A stretch of 25,648 bases of DNA. It comes from a virus. Under the pieces are notes generated by a model. The model had not been told where the DNA came from and ran no database searches. It worked only from the letters and a program-made list of their open reading frames with translations. Position 1 is the stretch's first letter, and each line of letters starts with the position of its first letter. The stretch lies in the IMG/VR virus record IMGVR_UViG_3300007734_000513, positions 1-25,648 of that record; one strand, written 5' to 3'. Shown piece by piece: positions 1-7,224 of the stretch. A program made the translations under genes and the position numbers.

Positions 1-11
1 GTACGGATCAG
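1..11. repeat. 11-bp direct repeat, left copy
   Basis: GTACGGATCAG occurs exactly at the window edge and again at 282-292, 281 nt apart. The left copy may extend further to the left, outside the window, so the true repeat length is unknown. It lies at the end of the minus-strand frame at 8-202. Confidence 0.5.
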
Positions 12-202
12 CTGTTAGTCACACGTGACCTTGAAACAGGAATGTAATCTCCTGTGATACGTGCATCAAGCTGTTGTTGTCTAACCTTAAGCTGACGGAG
101 TTCATACTCCGCATTGTGCTGAGCTAACCCAGCATCAAACTCCATTCGTGCAACGGCTACACCATTGCGGATAGCTGCTACTAAACCTGAGCGAATGCCC
201 AT
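8..202 (-). CDS. small hypothetical protein (64 aa), minus strand
   Basis: Unrecognised. The 64-residue frame starts at ATG 202 and ends with TGA. Its N-terminal half is Ala/Val-rich (GLVAAIRNGVAVARMEF). The C-terminal half is helical and charged, with a Gln/Arg-rich stretch (ELRQLKVRQQQLDARI), and codon use is unremarkable. No Shine-Dalgarno sequence precedes the ATG. An AGGAG at 229-233 (minus sense) is too far away and sits directly before another ATG in a different frame. Upstream the same frame stays open past ATG to an amber codon near 239, and a protein-like reading continues beyond that. The + strand is closed by several stops over 48-240, so the minus frame is the better candidate here. 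The protein could be a real accessory gene or the C-terminal part of a broken one. Confidence 0.4.
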   Translation of the reverse strand: MGIRSGLVAAIRNGVAVARMEFDAGLAQHNAEYELRQLKVRQQQLDARITGDYIPVSRSRVTNS

Positions 203-241
203 GATGTTGATGCGGTGCAGGTGCCCATCTCCTGCGGACTA

Positions 242-386
242 GGCAATAACTGTCCAGGGGTTTGCACCCTGGAACCCGCTTGTACGGATCAGTATATTTG
301 CTACGGTTAACGTCCAGCTTGACGGCCCAACATTCGTTCAAGAACAAAAGCAGGCGATTCTAGCACGACCTAATCTACAAACGTGA
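242..386 (+). other. start-less protein-like + frame, possible 3' remnant of a gene
   Basis: Directly after an amber codon at 239-241 the + strand is open to a TGA at 384-386. The translation looks like genuine protein: it begins AITVQGFAPWNPLVRIS and ends FVQEQKQAILARPNLQT. It contains no ATG, GTG or TTG start. The second copy of the 11-bp repeat (282-292) lies inside it and encodes part of VRIS. The reading could be the 3' end of a gene whose 5' part was lost or displaced, or chance. The minus strand is also open here (135-347, TTG start), so the coding strand cannot be decided by eye. Confidence 0.22.
282..292. repeat. 11-bp direct repeat, right copy
   Basis: GTACGGATCAG is identical to positions 1-11. 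In the + frame that is open over 242-386 it encodes part of VRIS. At the left copy the same frame gives VRIS, one Cys codon, then a stop at 16-18. The two copies could be the ends of a duplicated or inserted segment. Confidence 0.5.
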
Positions 387-409
387 AGAAAACATTAAGA
401 AGATTAGGT
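368..409. repeat. 9-bp perfect inverted repeat with 24-nt spacer
   Basis: ACCTAATCT at 368-376 is the exact reverse complement of AGATTAGGT at 401-409. It lies just beyond the 3' end of the minus-strand gene at 429-827. Neither side has a T-tract, so it is not a standard intrinsic terminator. It could be a protein-binding site or a long-loop RNA hairpin. Confidence 0.45.
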
Positions 410-428
410 TATACTAGATATCCGGCGC

Positions 429-827
429 TTAGCCAATTACTTTCGCCTTGAACACATATACTCCGCCACGCTTGGTACACCAAACTGTAAACTGGCGTCC
501 CTTAAGCGCTCCGTCACCGCAGTAAGCTCCGTCGCGATCTGCTTCCCATACTGCTTCAGCCTCTTCTCCTTGCACCCAGCCAAGTAACTCACTGATCATC
601 TGATGCGGGCTCACGTCATACCACTGGAGCTGATGCTCCGTGATACTTACACTCTTGCCTTGCCACAGATACATTGCTACCTGTTGACAACGGCTGTCGA
701 AATCGACAACCTTCTCCTCTAGCTTGCTCAGTTGCATGGTACTATTGCGATGGAATACCTGCGTTGTAAGGATGCGCAGCCCCCTATCTTTACGAACTAC
801 CCCGTAGTTCTTTTTTTTTCTCCCCAC
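429..827 (-). CDS. hypothetical protein (132 aa), minus strand
   Basis: Unrecognised soluble protein. It runs from GTG at 827 (MGRKKKNYG) to TAA at 429. The N-terminus is basic (RKKK), followed by a charged segment (residues ~31-60), a Trp/Glu-rich middle (LLGWVQGEEAEAVWEADRDG) and a C-terminus with an alternating beta-like pattern (RQFTVWCTKRGGVYVFKAKV). No Shine-Dalgarno sequence is seen before the GTG. An internal ATG (MQLSKLEE, about residue 31) is an alternative start that would drop the basic tail. The gene points away from the + strand virion genes and has its own upstream gap at 828-983. In minus sense that gap contains CTATAAAG-like sequence near 890, a weak promoter candidate. The frame is long, compositionally normal and unopposed on the + strand, so it is probably real. 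Confidence 0.6.
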   Translation of the reverse strand: MGRKKKNYGVVRKDRGLRILTTQVFHRNSTMQLSKLEEKVVDFDSRCQQVAMYLWQGKSVSITEHQLQWYDVSPHQMISELLGWVQGEEAEAVWEADRDGAYCGDGALKGRQFTVWCTKRGGVYVFKAKVIG

Positions 828-937
828 ATTATGTTTGCTGTGGGTATGTGGAGAACAGTAACAAAATTTTTACCCTAATTAGACCTCTTTATAGTGCTTT
901 TAGTATGTAAAATCCCTACTTAGCCCAAAAATACACA

Positions 938-963
938 CAAAAAAACCGGGTTTTAAGCCCGGT
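938..963 (-). terminator. intrinsic terminator of the minus-strand gene at 984-1211
   Basis: Read on the minus strand, the hairpin ACCGGG / CCCGGT (6 bp, 7-nt loop, 945-963) is followed immediately by a run of T (A run at 938-945 on the + strand). It lies about 20 nt past the stop of the 75-aa gene and would insulate it from the 429-827 gene. Confidence 0.85.
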
Positions 964-983
964 AACTTAACTTTTATTTAAAT

Positions 984-1211
984 TTAGTCAACAATAGGAT
1001 CTGTTGCCTGTCGCCTCTTGTATTCTAGTGCAAGAGACTTAGATTTTCTAAACTGATCTTCTTCTGGTATTGTATAAGCAAGTCCTTTTTTAGCTTCTGT
1101 TACAAAATCACGTACTTCAAAGGCATCCGCACCAGCACTAGCAAGGTTTAACGCTTTTTTTTGAATGGTTTGCAACCCTTTAATTCTTGCTTGCCTTGCT
1201 TGAGGATCCAT
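984..1211 (-). CDS. small hypothetical protein (75 aa), minus strand
   Basis: A short soluble, highly charged, probably all-helical protein running from ATG at 1211 to a stop at 984. Features visible are an Arg/Gln-rich N-terminus (DPQARQARIKGLQTIQKKA), an Ala-rich middle and a C-terminus with KSLALEYKRRQATDPIVD. No family is recognised and no membrane segment is present. It is transcribed divergently from the 1123-residue gene starting at 1302, across a 90-nt AT-rich gap, and is followed by a clear intrinsic terminator. It therefore looks like a monocistronic unit. The terminator and unbroken frame argue strongly that it is real. Confidence 0.72.
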   Translation of the reverse strand: MDPQARQARIKGLQTIQKKALNLASAGADAFEVRDFVTEAKKGLAYTIPEEDQFRKSKSLALEYKRRQATDPIVD

Positions 1212-1301
1212 GTATGTTTAAACTTGTTTTATTATTTTACTATAACCTAGATTATCAACATTAGAATATTTACAGAACAAAAATAAAGCTAATAAACCTA
1301 C
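1212..1301. promoter_or_regulatory. divergent AT-rich promoter region
   Basis: The 90-nt gap separates the minus gene (ATG 1211) from the + gene (ATG 1302). On the + strand TTAGAAT at 1261-1267 matches the TANAAT box found in other gaps of this window and lies 40 nt before the start. On the minus strand TTATAGT (about 1240-1246) is the best -10 candidate. No convincing -35 or Shine-Dalgarno sequence is visible for either gene. Confidence 0.4.
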
Positions 1302-4300
1302 ATGGCTCTTTCTCCAACTGATTTTTATGCATATAGTCGTGCTACTGGAACACCATTCCCAGAAGATGCAGAAGAAAGGGCACAAAGGGCACCTGAGGTG
1401 CTTGAGTTTAGGCGTAATCAACTCAAAAGTAAAGATGAAGACTTTAACGTAACAAATGCTTTAGGTGTAGGTGCAGCTTTAGCTGGTGTAGGCGCTGGTG
1501 GATATGCTTTATCTCGTACCTTAGGACGTAAAATACCAACTAATGCAACATCAACACCTCGCGCAGCTAACGAAGGACTTGTTCGTACTGATCTAGATAG
1601 AGTTCGTAATGAATTTATTCCTAATCCAATAGAAACAGAAGTTGTTAAACCTTCTAGAACAGTTGAGACTACTCAAAATTTTACACCTAGAGAATATATT
1701 GAAAAACAAGGATCTATTGAATCTGATCCCTGGTACACAGAAACAAAGAGAGTGCGTTCTCCTAGAACCCAAGTAGAACAACCGCCAGCTCAGTTTCTTC
1801 TTCCTGGGATGACTGACTTAGAAGAATTAGAAGAATCTTTAGAAGGAGCTAAATATAATCGGTACTTTATAAATAAACCTGCGGGATCTGTTGCAGCTAT
1901 GGCAACACAATCAGCCAGAGAGCAAATAGCAAAAGCAGAAGATCAGTTAAATAGAACTAATCCAGAGTCAGAGTCTTATATTTCAAGACTAAGATCAATA
2001 AAAGAAAATAAAGCAGAACAAGCACAGAATTTAGCAAACAAGACATTAAAGGCTCTTCAAGCTGGGGCAGAACAAGAACACTATGCTTTAAATACACAGC
2101 AAGAAGATGTTCTTGCTACCCGTTCACAAGAAGCTTTAGATATAGCAAAACAAGGAATGCCTGCTCCTAAACCAGCAGGAATTTCAAAAGATTGGAGTAA
2201 TAAATTATTTAACCAAGATGGAATGCTTCGTGAAGAAATCTTATCAAATATTCTTGGTGATGCTAATGTACTTCCTCTTAATATCTCAAAAGCATTATTA
2301 GAAAGCAGTTCTGTTAATCCTCAAGGAATTTATAATCCCAATGCAGTTTTTGCTGCGACAAAACATATTCGTGAAAATTTACTCGCAGAAGATTATCAAG
2401 ACACAATTAAAAATTATTTACTTACGGGTGATATTCAACCATTACAAAGTAGGGGTTTTGGTTATAGCACCAAGAGTCCTGAAGCAACTCAATTATTAAT
2501 TGTTTCCAAGGGAGAAAAAGGAGAACCTAAATTCCAAGCAAAAGCAGCAGCTCCTGCTCGTTATTCAAGAAGCGATCTAGAACCTTTATTTCAAGATAAG
2601 GATACAGGTGAAATAGTTACAGCTCAAGAGCTTGCTGCAAACATAGCAAAACGTAATCCTAAATTGGCAGAAGCAGGTACAGGCTATGGTGCTGAAATAG
2701 GACAAGCTATTGGTTTTGTACCAAGAGAACCAATTGCTCCTTTTGGGGCTTTACCTGGAGTCTCCGCTAGTGGCACTGAAAAATATAAAGATGCTGGTAT
2801 AGGTTATGCGATTGGAGGCATTAAAGAATATGGCTCTACACCTGGGGCAGCAGATTTTTCAGAGGCCAACCCACTACCAACTTTTGCAACAGCACAAGAA
2901 TATTTTGATACAGAACACATAGGTCGAAATAAATACGGTAAATTATACGCAAAGGTTAAACCTATTTCTTTAAGCACCAGCGCATATAGCAACAGAATGA
3001 ATAAAGATTATGGAAATATTTTTCATCAGAATCCAATAAGTGGACAACCTTGGTCTAGTGAACAAGATGTTGCTCAATTTGTGCATAATATGCATTCTAA
3101 TTTTAATACTAAAATAGCTGCTGCTTCTGAACGTCAATACGGTAAAGATCTTTTTCACGAACCCTTCTTGGTTACTTTAGAAGGTACGGATGAAAAAGGA
3201 AGAACACGTCAGACCGTGTTAGATCCTTTTCAACCAATAGGATCTCAAGGAACACTAGCGTCTCAGATGCAAGATGAATTGTTACAGAAAGGAATTATTC
3301 AAGAAGTACAAACGGAAGAAGGTGCATCCTATCTAAGGCAAGCAAGATATGATGTACCAATTCCAGAAGGCGAAAGAATTCCTGTCTTGGGTTTTGGTGA
3401 TACTGGAAAATATCAACAAACAACAGGAAAAGGAATAGCAAATCATTACGAATATCTAGAAAATGTACAAAACTTATACGAAAGACAAACAGGTAATAAG
3501 TTAGCAGATATTCAAGTTGCTCTTGATCTAGCAAAAACAAACACAGGTCCCTACCTTGGTGGGCCATCTTCTAATCCATTTTTAAATCGAGCTCTTACCA
3601 CTGCTAATACTCTTACCCAGATATCTGAACCTACTCGTTTACGGATGCGTGAACCAGGACAGGGAGAGTCTGCAGCAGAGCGTTATGGCGTCGGTACAAG
3701 AGCAATGGCCGCTCCCGCTGAAGCTGAAAGAGCAGCAATTGCAGCAAGAGAATTCAGAACGCTTTCTTCCTTGGAACAAAACCCTGAAATGATGGCTCGG
3801 CTGTATCCAGAAAAAGCAGCAAGCCTTGCGGCAAAACAACAACTTGCAAAACAACAAGGTCAAAAAGTTGCTTTTGTTAATGAGTGGGCTGATACACGTA
3901 ATGTTTCTGCAGCAGAAGCCCAAGCTTTATATGAAGGCTCAAAAGGCCTTTCAGGATATGAAGAATCACAAATTTATCCTGAAGCAACAGCACGTCCAGA
4001 AGAACCTATTGAAAGACGACAACAAACACATACTCCTGCTTTTGAAGACATAGCTGTTCAGCGTCCTGACCTTTCTTTAACACGAGCAGAAGTAAGAGCT
4101 ATACAACGTCCAGGGGGTGAACTGAATCAACAAATACAAACACGTTCCCTTGAACAAGCACGTGAACGTGGACGGATGGCAAGAGCAGCTTCTCTTACTC
4201 CTGGTGGTACTGTTGAAAGAGGAGCATTAAGAGTTACCCCTGGAACGTATTTAGAAACAGGATTAGGTGGATTAACTGAATCTGAAGTTATTAGTCGATA

Positions 4301-4673
4301 CGGACGCACTTCAGATCAATTAGCACAAGAAGCAAATCGAATAATGTATCGATCTGCAAGACAACAGGGATTACCATCAATGCCTGCTAGTATAAGAACA
4401 ACAGTTCCAACGCCAGGAGTAAATAGAGTGACAGGAGGCGTAGCACAACCATTTATTCCAGGTATCCTAGAAACGAGTCCAAAAATCACTCCTGGTTATT
4501 CTGATACAGTTGCAGCATATTATGCAAGACAAGCTGCAAGAGAAGCTCCATCAAAAACAGAACAAAACATTAGACAGAATGTAGCTAAATCAAAGCAAGC
4601 ACGTCTTGCTTCTGATTTTTCTAACTTATTTAAAGGAGCCATACAAAAACAATTAAGATTACCTGTCTTTTGA
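1302..4673 (+). CDS. very large virion-type protein (1123 aa), candidate internal/ejection protein
   Basis: Unrecognised by catalytic motif. Residues 1-50 are polar, with a conserved-looking DFYAYSRATG stretch near the start. Residues ~52-74 form a Gly/Ala-rich GxxxG hydrophobic helix (NALGVGAALAGVGAGGYAL). A long Gln/Glu/Ala-rich helical region follows (~200-290). A folded-looking central part (~480-760) contains aromatic and charged motifs such as FDTEHIGRNKYGK and DLFHEPFLVTLEG. The C-terminal third (~800-1123) is Ala/Gln/Arg-rich and basic, ending LFKGAIQKQLRLPVF. One hydrophobic helix, great length, and position at the head of a block of Gly/Ala-rich virion-like genes fit an internal capsid protein ejected with DNA. 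A tape measure is the main alternative, but there is no extended heptad pattern throughout. The ATG at 1302 has no Shine-Dalgarno sequence. Confidence 0.75.
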   Translation: MALSPTDFYAYSRATGTPFPEDAEERAQRAPEVLEFRRNQLKSKDEDFNVTNALGVGAALAGVGAGGYALSRTLGRKIPTNATSTPRAANEGLVRTDLDRVRNEFIPNPIETEVVKPSRTVETTQNFTPREYIEKQGSIESDPWYTETKRVRSPRTQVEQPPAQFLLPGMTDLEELEESLEGAKYNRYFINKPAGSVAAMATQSAREQIAKAEDQLNRTNPESESYISRLRSIKENKAEQAQNLANKTLKALQAGAEQEHYALNTQQEDVLATRSQEALDIAKQGMPAPKPAGISKDWSNKLFNQDGMLREEILSNILGDANVLPLNISKALLESSSVNPQGIYNPNAVFAATKHIRENLLAEDYQDTIKNYLLTGDIQPLQSRGFGYSTKSPEATQLLIVSKGEKGEPKFQAKAAAPARYSRSDLEPLFQDKDTGEIVTAQELAANIAKRNPKLAEAGTGYGAEIGQAIGFVPREPIAPFGALPGVSASGTEKYKDAGIGYAIGGIKEYGSTPGAADFSEANPLPTFATAQEYFDTEHIGRNKYGKLYAKVKPISLSTSAYSNRMNKDYGNIFHQNPISGQPWSSEQDVAQFVHNMHSNFNTKIAAASERQYGKDLFHEPFLVTLEGTDEKGRTRQTVLDPFQPIGSQGTLASQMQDELLQKGIIQEVQTEEGASYLRQARYDVPIPEGERIPVLGFGDTGKYQQTTGKGIANHYEYLENVQNLYERQTGNKLADIQVALDLAKTNTGPYLGGPSSNPFLNRALTTANTLTQISEPTRLRMREPGQGESAAERYGVGTRAMAAPAEAERAAIAAREFRTLSSLEQNPEMMARLYPEKAASLAAKQQLAKQQGQKVAFVNEWADTRNVSAAEAQALYEGSKGLSGYEESQIYPEATARPEEPIERRQQTHTPAFEDIAVQRPDLSLTRAEVRAIQRPGGELNQQIQTRSLEQARERGRMARAASLTPGGTVERGALRVTPGTYLETGLGGLTESEVISRYGRTSDQLAQEANRIMYRSARQQGLPSMPASIRTTVPTPGVNRVTGGVAQPFIPGILETSPKITPGYSDTVAAYYARQAAREAPSKTEQNIRQNVAKSKQARLASDFSNLFKGAIQKQLRLPVF

Positions 4674-4681
4674 TCTATAAT
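4653..4681 (+). promoter_or_regulatory. sigma70-like promoter with -35 and -10
   Basis: TTAAGA (4653-4658), a 17-nt spacer and a perfect TATAAT (4676-4681) sit across the stop codon of the large gene. Transcription would begin only about 8-10 nt before ATG 4696, giving a very short leader with no Shine-Dalgarno sequence. This is the only gap in the window where a reasonable -35 is seen at ideal spacing. Confidence 0.5.
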
Positions 4682-4695
4682 AAAAAATAAATAAC

Positions 4696-4917
4696 ATGAC
4701 TGAAAAAAAGAAAAAAGAAAAAAAGTGGATTCAAAAAGCTGAGATTAAAGAAGGAACTTTTACAGCAAAAGCTAAACGGAAAGGTATTACTTCTTCTCAG
4801 TTACAGGAGAACGTTCTTTCTGAGCCTGATAAGTATGATGAAAAAACAGTTAAGCAAGCCAACCTACGTAAAACCTTGGTAAAGTTAAATAACCGTAAAA
4901 AAGAAAAGGCTAGCTAA
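4696..4917 (+). CDS. small basic protein of the FTAKAK type (73 aa)
   Basis: A highly basic 73-residue protein that opens with a Lys run (TEKKKKEKKWIQKAEIK), followed by GTFTAKAKRKGITSSQLQ and TVKQANLRKTLVKL. From memory, small phage and virus proteins with a FTAKAK...G...VQ...VL...Y...TVKQANFA pattern form a widespread unnamed group. The match here is by eye only. The charge suggests nucleic acid binding, but no DNA-binding fold is identified. Its stop overlaps the next start by one base (TAATG), so translation of the following gene is probably coupled. A sigma70-like promoter lies immediately upstream. Confidence 0.65.
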   Translation: MTEKKKKEKKWIQKAEIKEGTFTAKAKRKGITSSQLQENVLSEPDKYDEKTVKQANLRKTLVKLNNRKKEKAS

Positions 4918-5558
4918 TGTCAAAAGATGCTCGCCTTGATCTAGGTCGTTATATTACTAACCCTTTCAACAGGGGAAATTATGACCATAAAAAACTTTCT
5001 TTTGATGATTTATTTCGTACAAAAGCAAGTAGTAATAGAGCCCCATGGACACCATCACGTTTTACAGAAGAGGATTTATTAAATCGTGTTAAAACTAAAC
5101 AACTTAATTTAAACCCTGATCTTAACTTTATTTCTAATTCACCTTTCTTTGATGAAAATAAAGAAGTCAATAGTAACTATGAATTATTTAAAGGATTAGG
5201 TAGGTTTAAACGCAGAGAAGATTATGATTTTGTGGAAGGTCGTGCTCTTACTAAACAACGTCCACAAGAACAACCAGACTATCAACCTCTTTGGATAGAT
5301 GCATATAAACTTAGTCCTACTTTAAATCCTGCTAAACGAGCTAAAAATCCAATGCCTACAATGTCTAATCCAGATCCAAGAGGATTCTTAATGGAAATAG
5401 CTGATCAACGCGCAGAAGATGAGGCTAAAGGAAAGATGAGTGTTGCTGAATTGTTGCCATCTAAACAAACCAGTAGTGAAATACGGAAAGAACAACAAGA
5501 AGGAACTAAAACAATACAAGAAGAAAATAAACTCCCCCTGGAGCCCAATCAAAAATAG
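4917..5558 (+). CDS. hypothetical virion-region protein (213 aa)
   Basis: Unrecognised. The protein is hydrophilic and lacks a membrane segment. It is rich in Asn, Pro, Arg and Lys, with PF and DP turns throughout (NPFNRGNY, NLNPDLNFI, NPDPRGFLMEIADQRAEDEAKGK). The last ~45 residues are Lys/Glu/Gln-rich and probably disordered. The start ATG overlaps the stop of the basic 73-aa gene, which indicates translational coupling. The absence of hydrophobic segments separates it from the Gly/Ala-rich proteins that follow. It might be a minor structural or assembly protein; nothing in the sequence says which. Confidence 0.6.
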   Translation: MSKDARLDLGRYITNPFNRGNYDHKKLSFDDLFRTKASSNRAPWTPSRFTEEDLLNRVKTKQLNLNPDLNFISNSPFFDENKEVNSNYELFKGLGRFKRREDYDFVEGRALTKQRPQEQPDYQPLWIDAYKLSPTLNPAKRAKNPMPTMSNPDPRGFLMEIADQRAEDEAKGKMSVAELLPSKQTSSEIRKEQQEGTKTIQEENKLPLEPNQK

Positions 5559-5593
5559 TTCGTATAAAATAAAGATAATATAGGACAAATAAA

Positions 5594-6175
5594 ATGTTGG
5601 GTGGAATAGCAAAATTAGCAGGTAAATATTTTGCTAAAGACGGAGTAGGAAGGCAAGTAGCAAAAGATGTAGGTATCCAATCTGGGATATCAGGTTTACT
5701 TGGTCTGGCTACAGGGGGACCGGTGGCTGGACTTGCATATGGCTTAGGGGACTTTGCTACTAACTTGCCTTTAGTAGGACTTGCAAGACATTTTTCCCCC
5801 GGTGTAAAAGGGACTTTACAAGTAAAAGATGCGACAGGTAAGCTTATAAGTAAACCTTACCATGCACCATCCGCTATAGAACAAGGTGTTAATCTAGGTG
5901 CTTCTTTCCTGTCCCCTGTAGCTGTTGATATGGTAACAGGAGGGAGTTTATATCCACAAGTAACACCTACTGTAGTTTCACAAGAACAACAGTTATATCA
6001 TCAAGGAATGCAATTTCAAAATTTAAACAATGGTGCCACTCAAGCTCTTGCTCAAGGTACAAGATTTCAAATGCAAGGTCTACCTGATCGATCATTATTA
6101 AACATGCAAGGTATTGAATTATTACCTGAGCATCAAGCTTATCTAGCAGAGCAAGCACGTCTTTTAGAGAGATAA
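5594..6175 (+). CDS. Gly/Ala-rich hydrophobic virion-type protein (193 aa)
   Basis: No family recognised. Residues ~30-65 form a continuous Gly/Leu/Ala hydrophobic stretch (GISGLLGLATGGPVAGLAYG...) with GxxxG spacing. The C-terminal half is Gln-rich and soluble (EQQLYHQGMQFQNLNNG, LPEHQAYLAEQARLLER). The N-terminus (AKLAGKYFAK) resembles that of the protein at 18984 (MLKLAGKYAN), hinting at distant relatedness. AGGA lies at suitable distance before the ATG, and a TAAAAT box (5565-5570) lies 29 nt upstream. One nucleotide separates its stop from the next start. A likely role is a small internal or ejection protein, or another membrane-interacting virion protein; this is inferred from composition and position only. 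Confidence 0.6.
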   Translation: MLGGIAKLAGKYFAKDGVGRQVAKDVGIQSGISGLLGLATGGPVAGLAYGLGDFATNLPLVGLARHFSPGVKGTLQVKDATGKLISKPYHAPSAIEQGVNLGASFLSPVAVDMVTGGSLYPQVTPTVVSQEQQLYHQGMQFQNLNNGATQALAQGTRFQMQGLPDRSLLNMQGIELLPEHQAYLAEQARLLER

Positions 6176-6176
6176 G

Positions 6177-7175
6177 ATGGCAAAAACTCCTTGGGATTAT
6201 TCGCGCCATATGGGTAAGTATGGTAGACCAGCAGGTATGCAACAAGGGGCTGCCGTTGGCGCATACATAAAAGAACAGATTGCAGAGGAACGAGGCTACG
6301 GAAAAGGTGTACGTGATCCACAATTTTATAAACGTTTAAAAGCACAAGGTGTATCACCTGTTGAAACTCCTCTTGCTTTTTTTGGTGCATATAGTGCCAA
6401 CATTCTAGGAGACGTTTTAAATGACGAGACTAGACGCTTTTATTGGAAATACAATCACCCTGGTGCAATAGCAGATGAGTTAGTACAAAAGCTAGTAGAC
6501 CCACAAGATCGTCTAGGTGGTTATGGGAGAGCTGCTGTAGGAATTACTGCTATCCAATCAGCGGCAGCTCTTTCTGGTGCATATGACCCACTTAACATTG
6601 CACAGTTGGGTAGACCAGCAGGATATAAACAAAACTTACCTAGTGAAGAAGACCCTAGGGAAACAACCGATCCGGCAGCAGAATTATTTCAACGATTTTT
6701 TCAAGGAAGACGTGGGCGTCCTTTGAAATATGACACAGCAAAAGAAGAGATTCCTGATTTAACGCATGCAAGGTACGCTAATTATATGAATTATTTACAT
6801 AATGATCCAGGTATCCCTGGCACAATGGGCATTGTAAAAGTAACAGGTGAGAATCTAGAAGGCAAGCCAGAGATGCGTATCTTAGGTAATCCTGTTTCTA
6901 TACCTGGGGTCACAGCTTTTGCTGGTGGAGTAGCAGGAGCAAGAATGGGCGTTACTTCTGTTGATAGAATGAAAGGTCCACAACAACTTAATTTACTTAG
7001 TAAAACACCTGATACGCTAAAAGCAAATGCACCAAAAGGAACACGAATGGGCAGAGGTATTGCAGGATCAGCTATTGGCTCACTAGCAGGATCAGCTATT
7101 GGTTTATTAGCTAATGAAATAATAGCTTCTGCTAATAGGCCACAATTACCTAGACTTTCAGATTATCAACAATAA
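6177..7175 (+). CDS. virion-type protein with C-terminal GxxxG helices (332 aa)
   Basis: Unrecognised. The first ~210 residues are soluble and Tyr/Arg/Gly-rich (YSRHMGKYGRPAGMQQG, RLGGYGRAAVGITAIQSAA). After a basic stretch (GRRGRPLKY, 177-185) there is a short beta-like part. Two Gly/Ala hydrophobic segments follow at ~243-262 and ~293-318. The second contains an internal repeat, AGSAIGSL then AGSAIGLL, encoded by a 24-nt direct duplication. The protein ends in a short polar tail. It starts 1 nt after the preceding stop, so both are probably translated from one transcript. The helix pair suggests membrane insertion or oligomerisation during DNA ejection, by analogy with podovirus internal proteins. 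Confidence 0.6.
   Translation: MAKTPWDYSRHMGKYGRPAGMQQGAAVGAYIKEQIAEERGYGKGVRDPQFYKRLKAQGVSPVETPLAFFGAYSANILGDVLNDETRRFYWKYNHPGAIADELVQKLVDPQDRLGGYGRAAVGITAIQSAAALSGAYDPLNIAQLGRPAGYKQNLPSEEDPRETTDPAAELFQRFFQGRRGRPLKYDTAKEEIPDLTHARYANYMNYLHNDPGIPGTMGIVKVTGENLEGKPEMRILGNPVSIPGVTAFAGGVAGARMGVTSVDRMKGPQQLNLLSKTPDTLKANAPKGTRMGRGIAGSAIGSLAGSAIGLLANEIIASANRPQLPRLSDYQQ
7062..7102 (+). repeat. in-frame direct repeat, 24-nt period
   Basis: GCAGGATCAGCTATTGG occurs at 7062-7078 and again at 7086-7102. The 24-nt offset keeps frame and duplicates the octet AGSAIGSL/AGSAIGLL in a hydrophobic helix. The identity at third positions suggests a recent slippage or duplication. Confidence 0.8.
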
Positions 7176-7184
7176 GATAATATC

Positions 7185-7193
7185 TGATAGAAT
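7185..7193 (+). promoter_or_regulatory. extended -10-like box TGATAGAAT
   Basis: In the 49-nt gap before ATG 7225, TGATAGAAT is identical to the box at 15311-15319. TATAAATA follows at 7201-7208 and AAAGGA at 7208-7213. No -35 is evident. Confidence 0.4.
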
Positions 7194-7224
7194 TTAACTA
7201 TATAAATAAAGGACTGAACAATAA

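Noticed and set aside
245-278. T-arm-like stem (CAGGG, TGCAAAC loop, CCCTG) on the minus strand suggesting a tRNA
   Set aside because: No acceptor, D or anticodon arm can be built around it, so it is treated as a plain hairpin.
135-347. 70-residue minus-strand frame with TTG start
   Set aside because: It has a weak start and a composition rich in Arg/His/Pro, and it overlaps the better 8-202 frame in another register. It is also the in-register antisense of the + frame at 242-386.
828-983. Possible gene in the gap between the two minus-strand genes
   Set aside because: Only short frames; it holds the terminator at 938-963 and an AT-rich leader for the 429-827 gene.
3826-4053. 75-residue + frame inside the 1123-aa gene
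   Set aside because: Lys/Leu/Gln-only translation produced by reading an AT-rich coding region out of frame; no ribosome binding site.
5967-6323. 118-residue minus frame (and similar ones at 19739-20092 and 20447-20794)
   Set aside because: They are antisense to well-supported virion genes, have no ribosome binding site and no sensible composition.
7201-7208. TATAAATA, identical to the T4-type late promoter
   Set aside because: Not repeated at other gaps, whereas TANAAT boxes are, and no sigma gp55-like gene is in the window; probably AT-rich coincidence.
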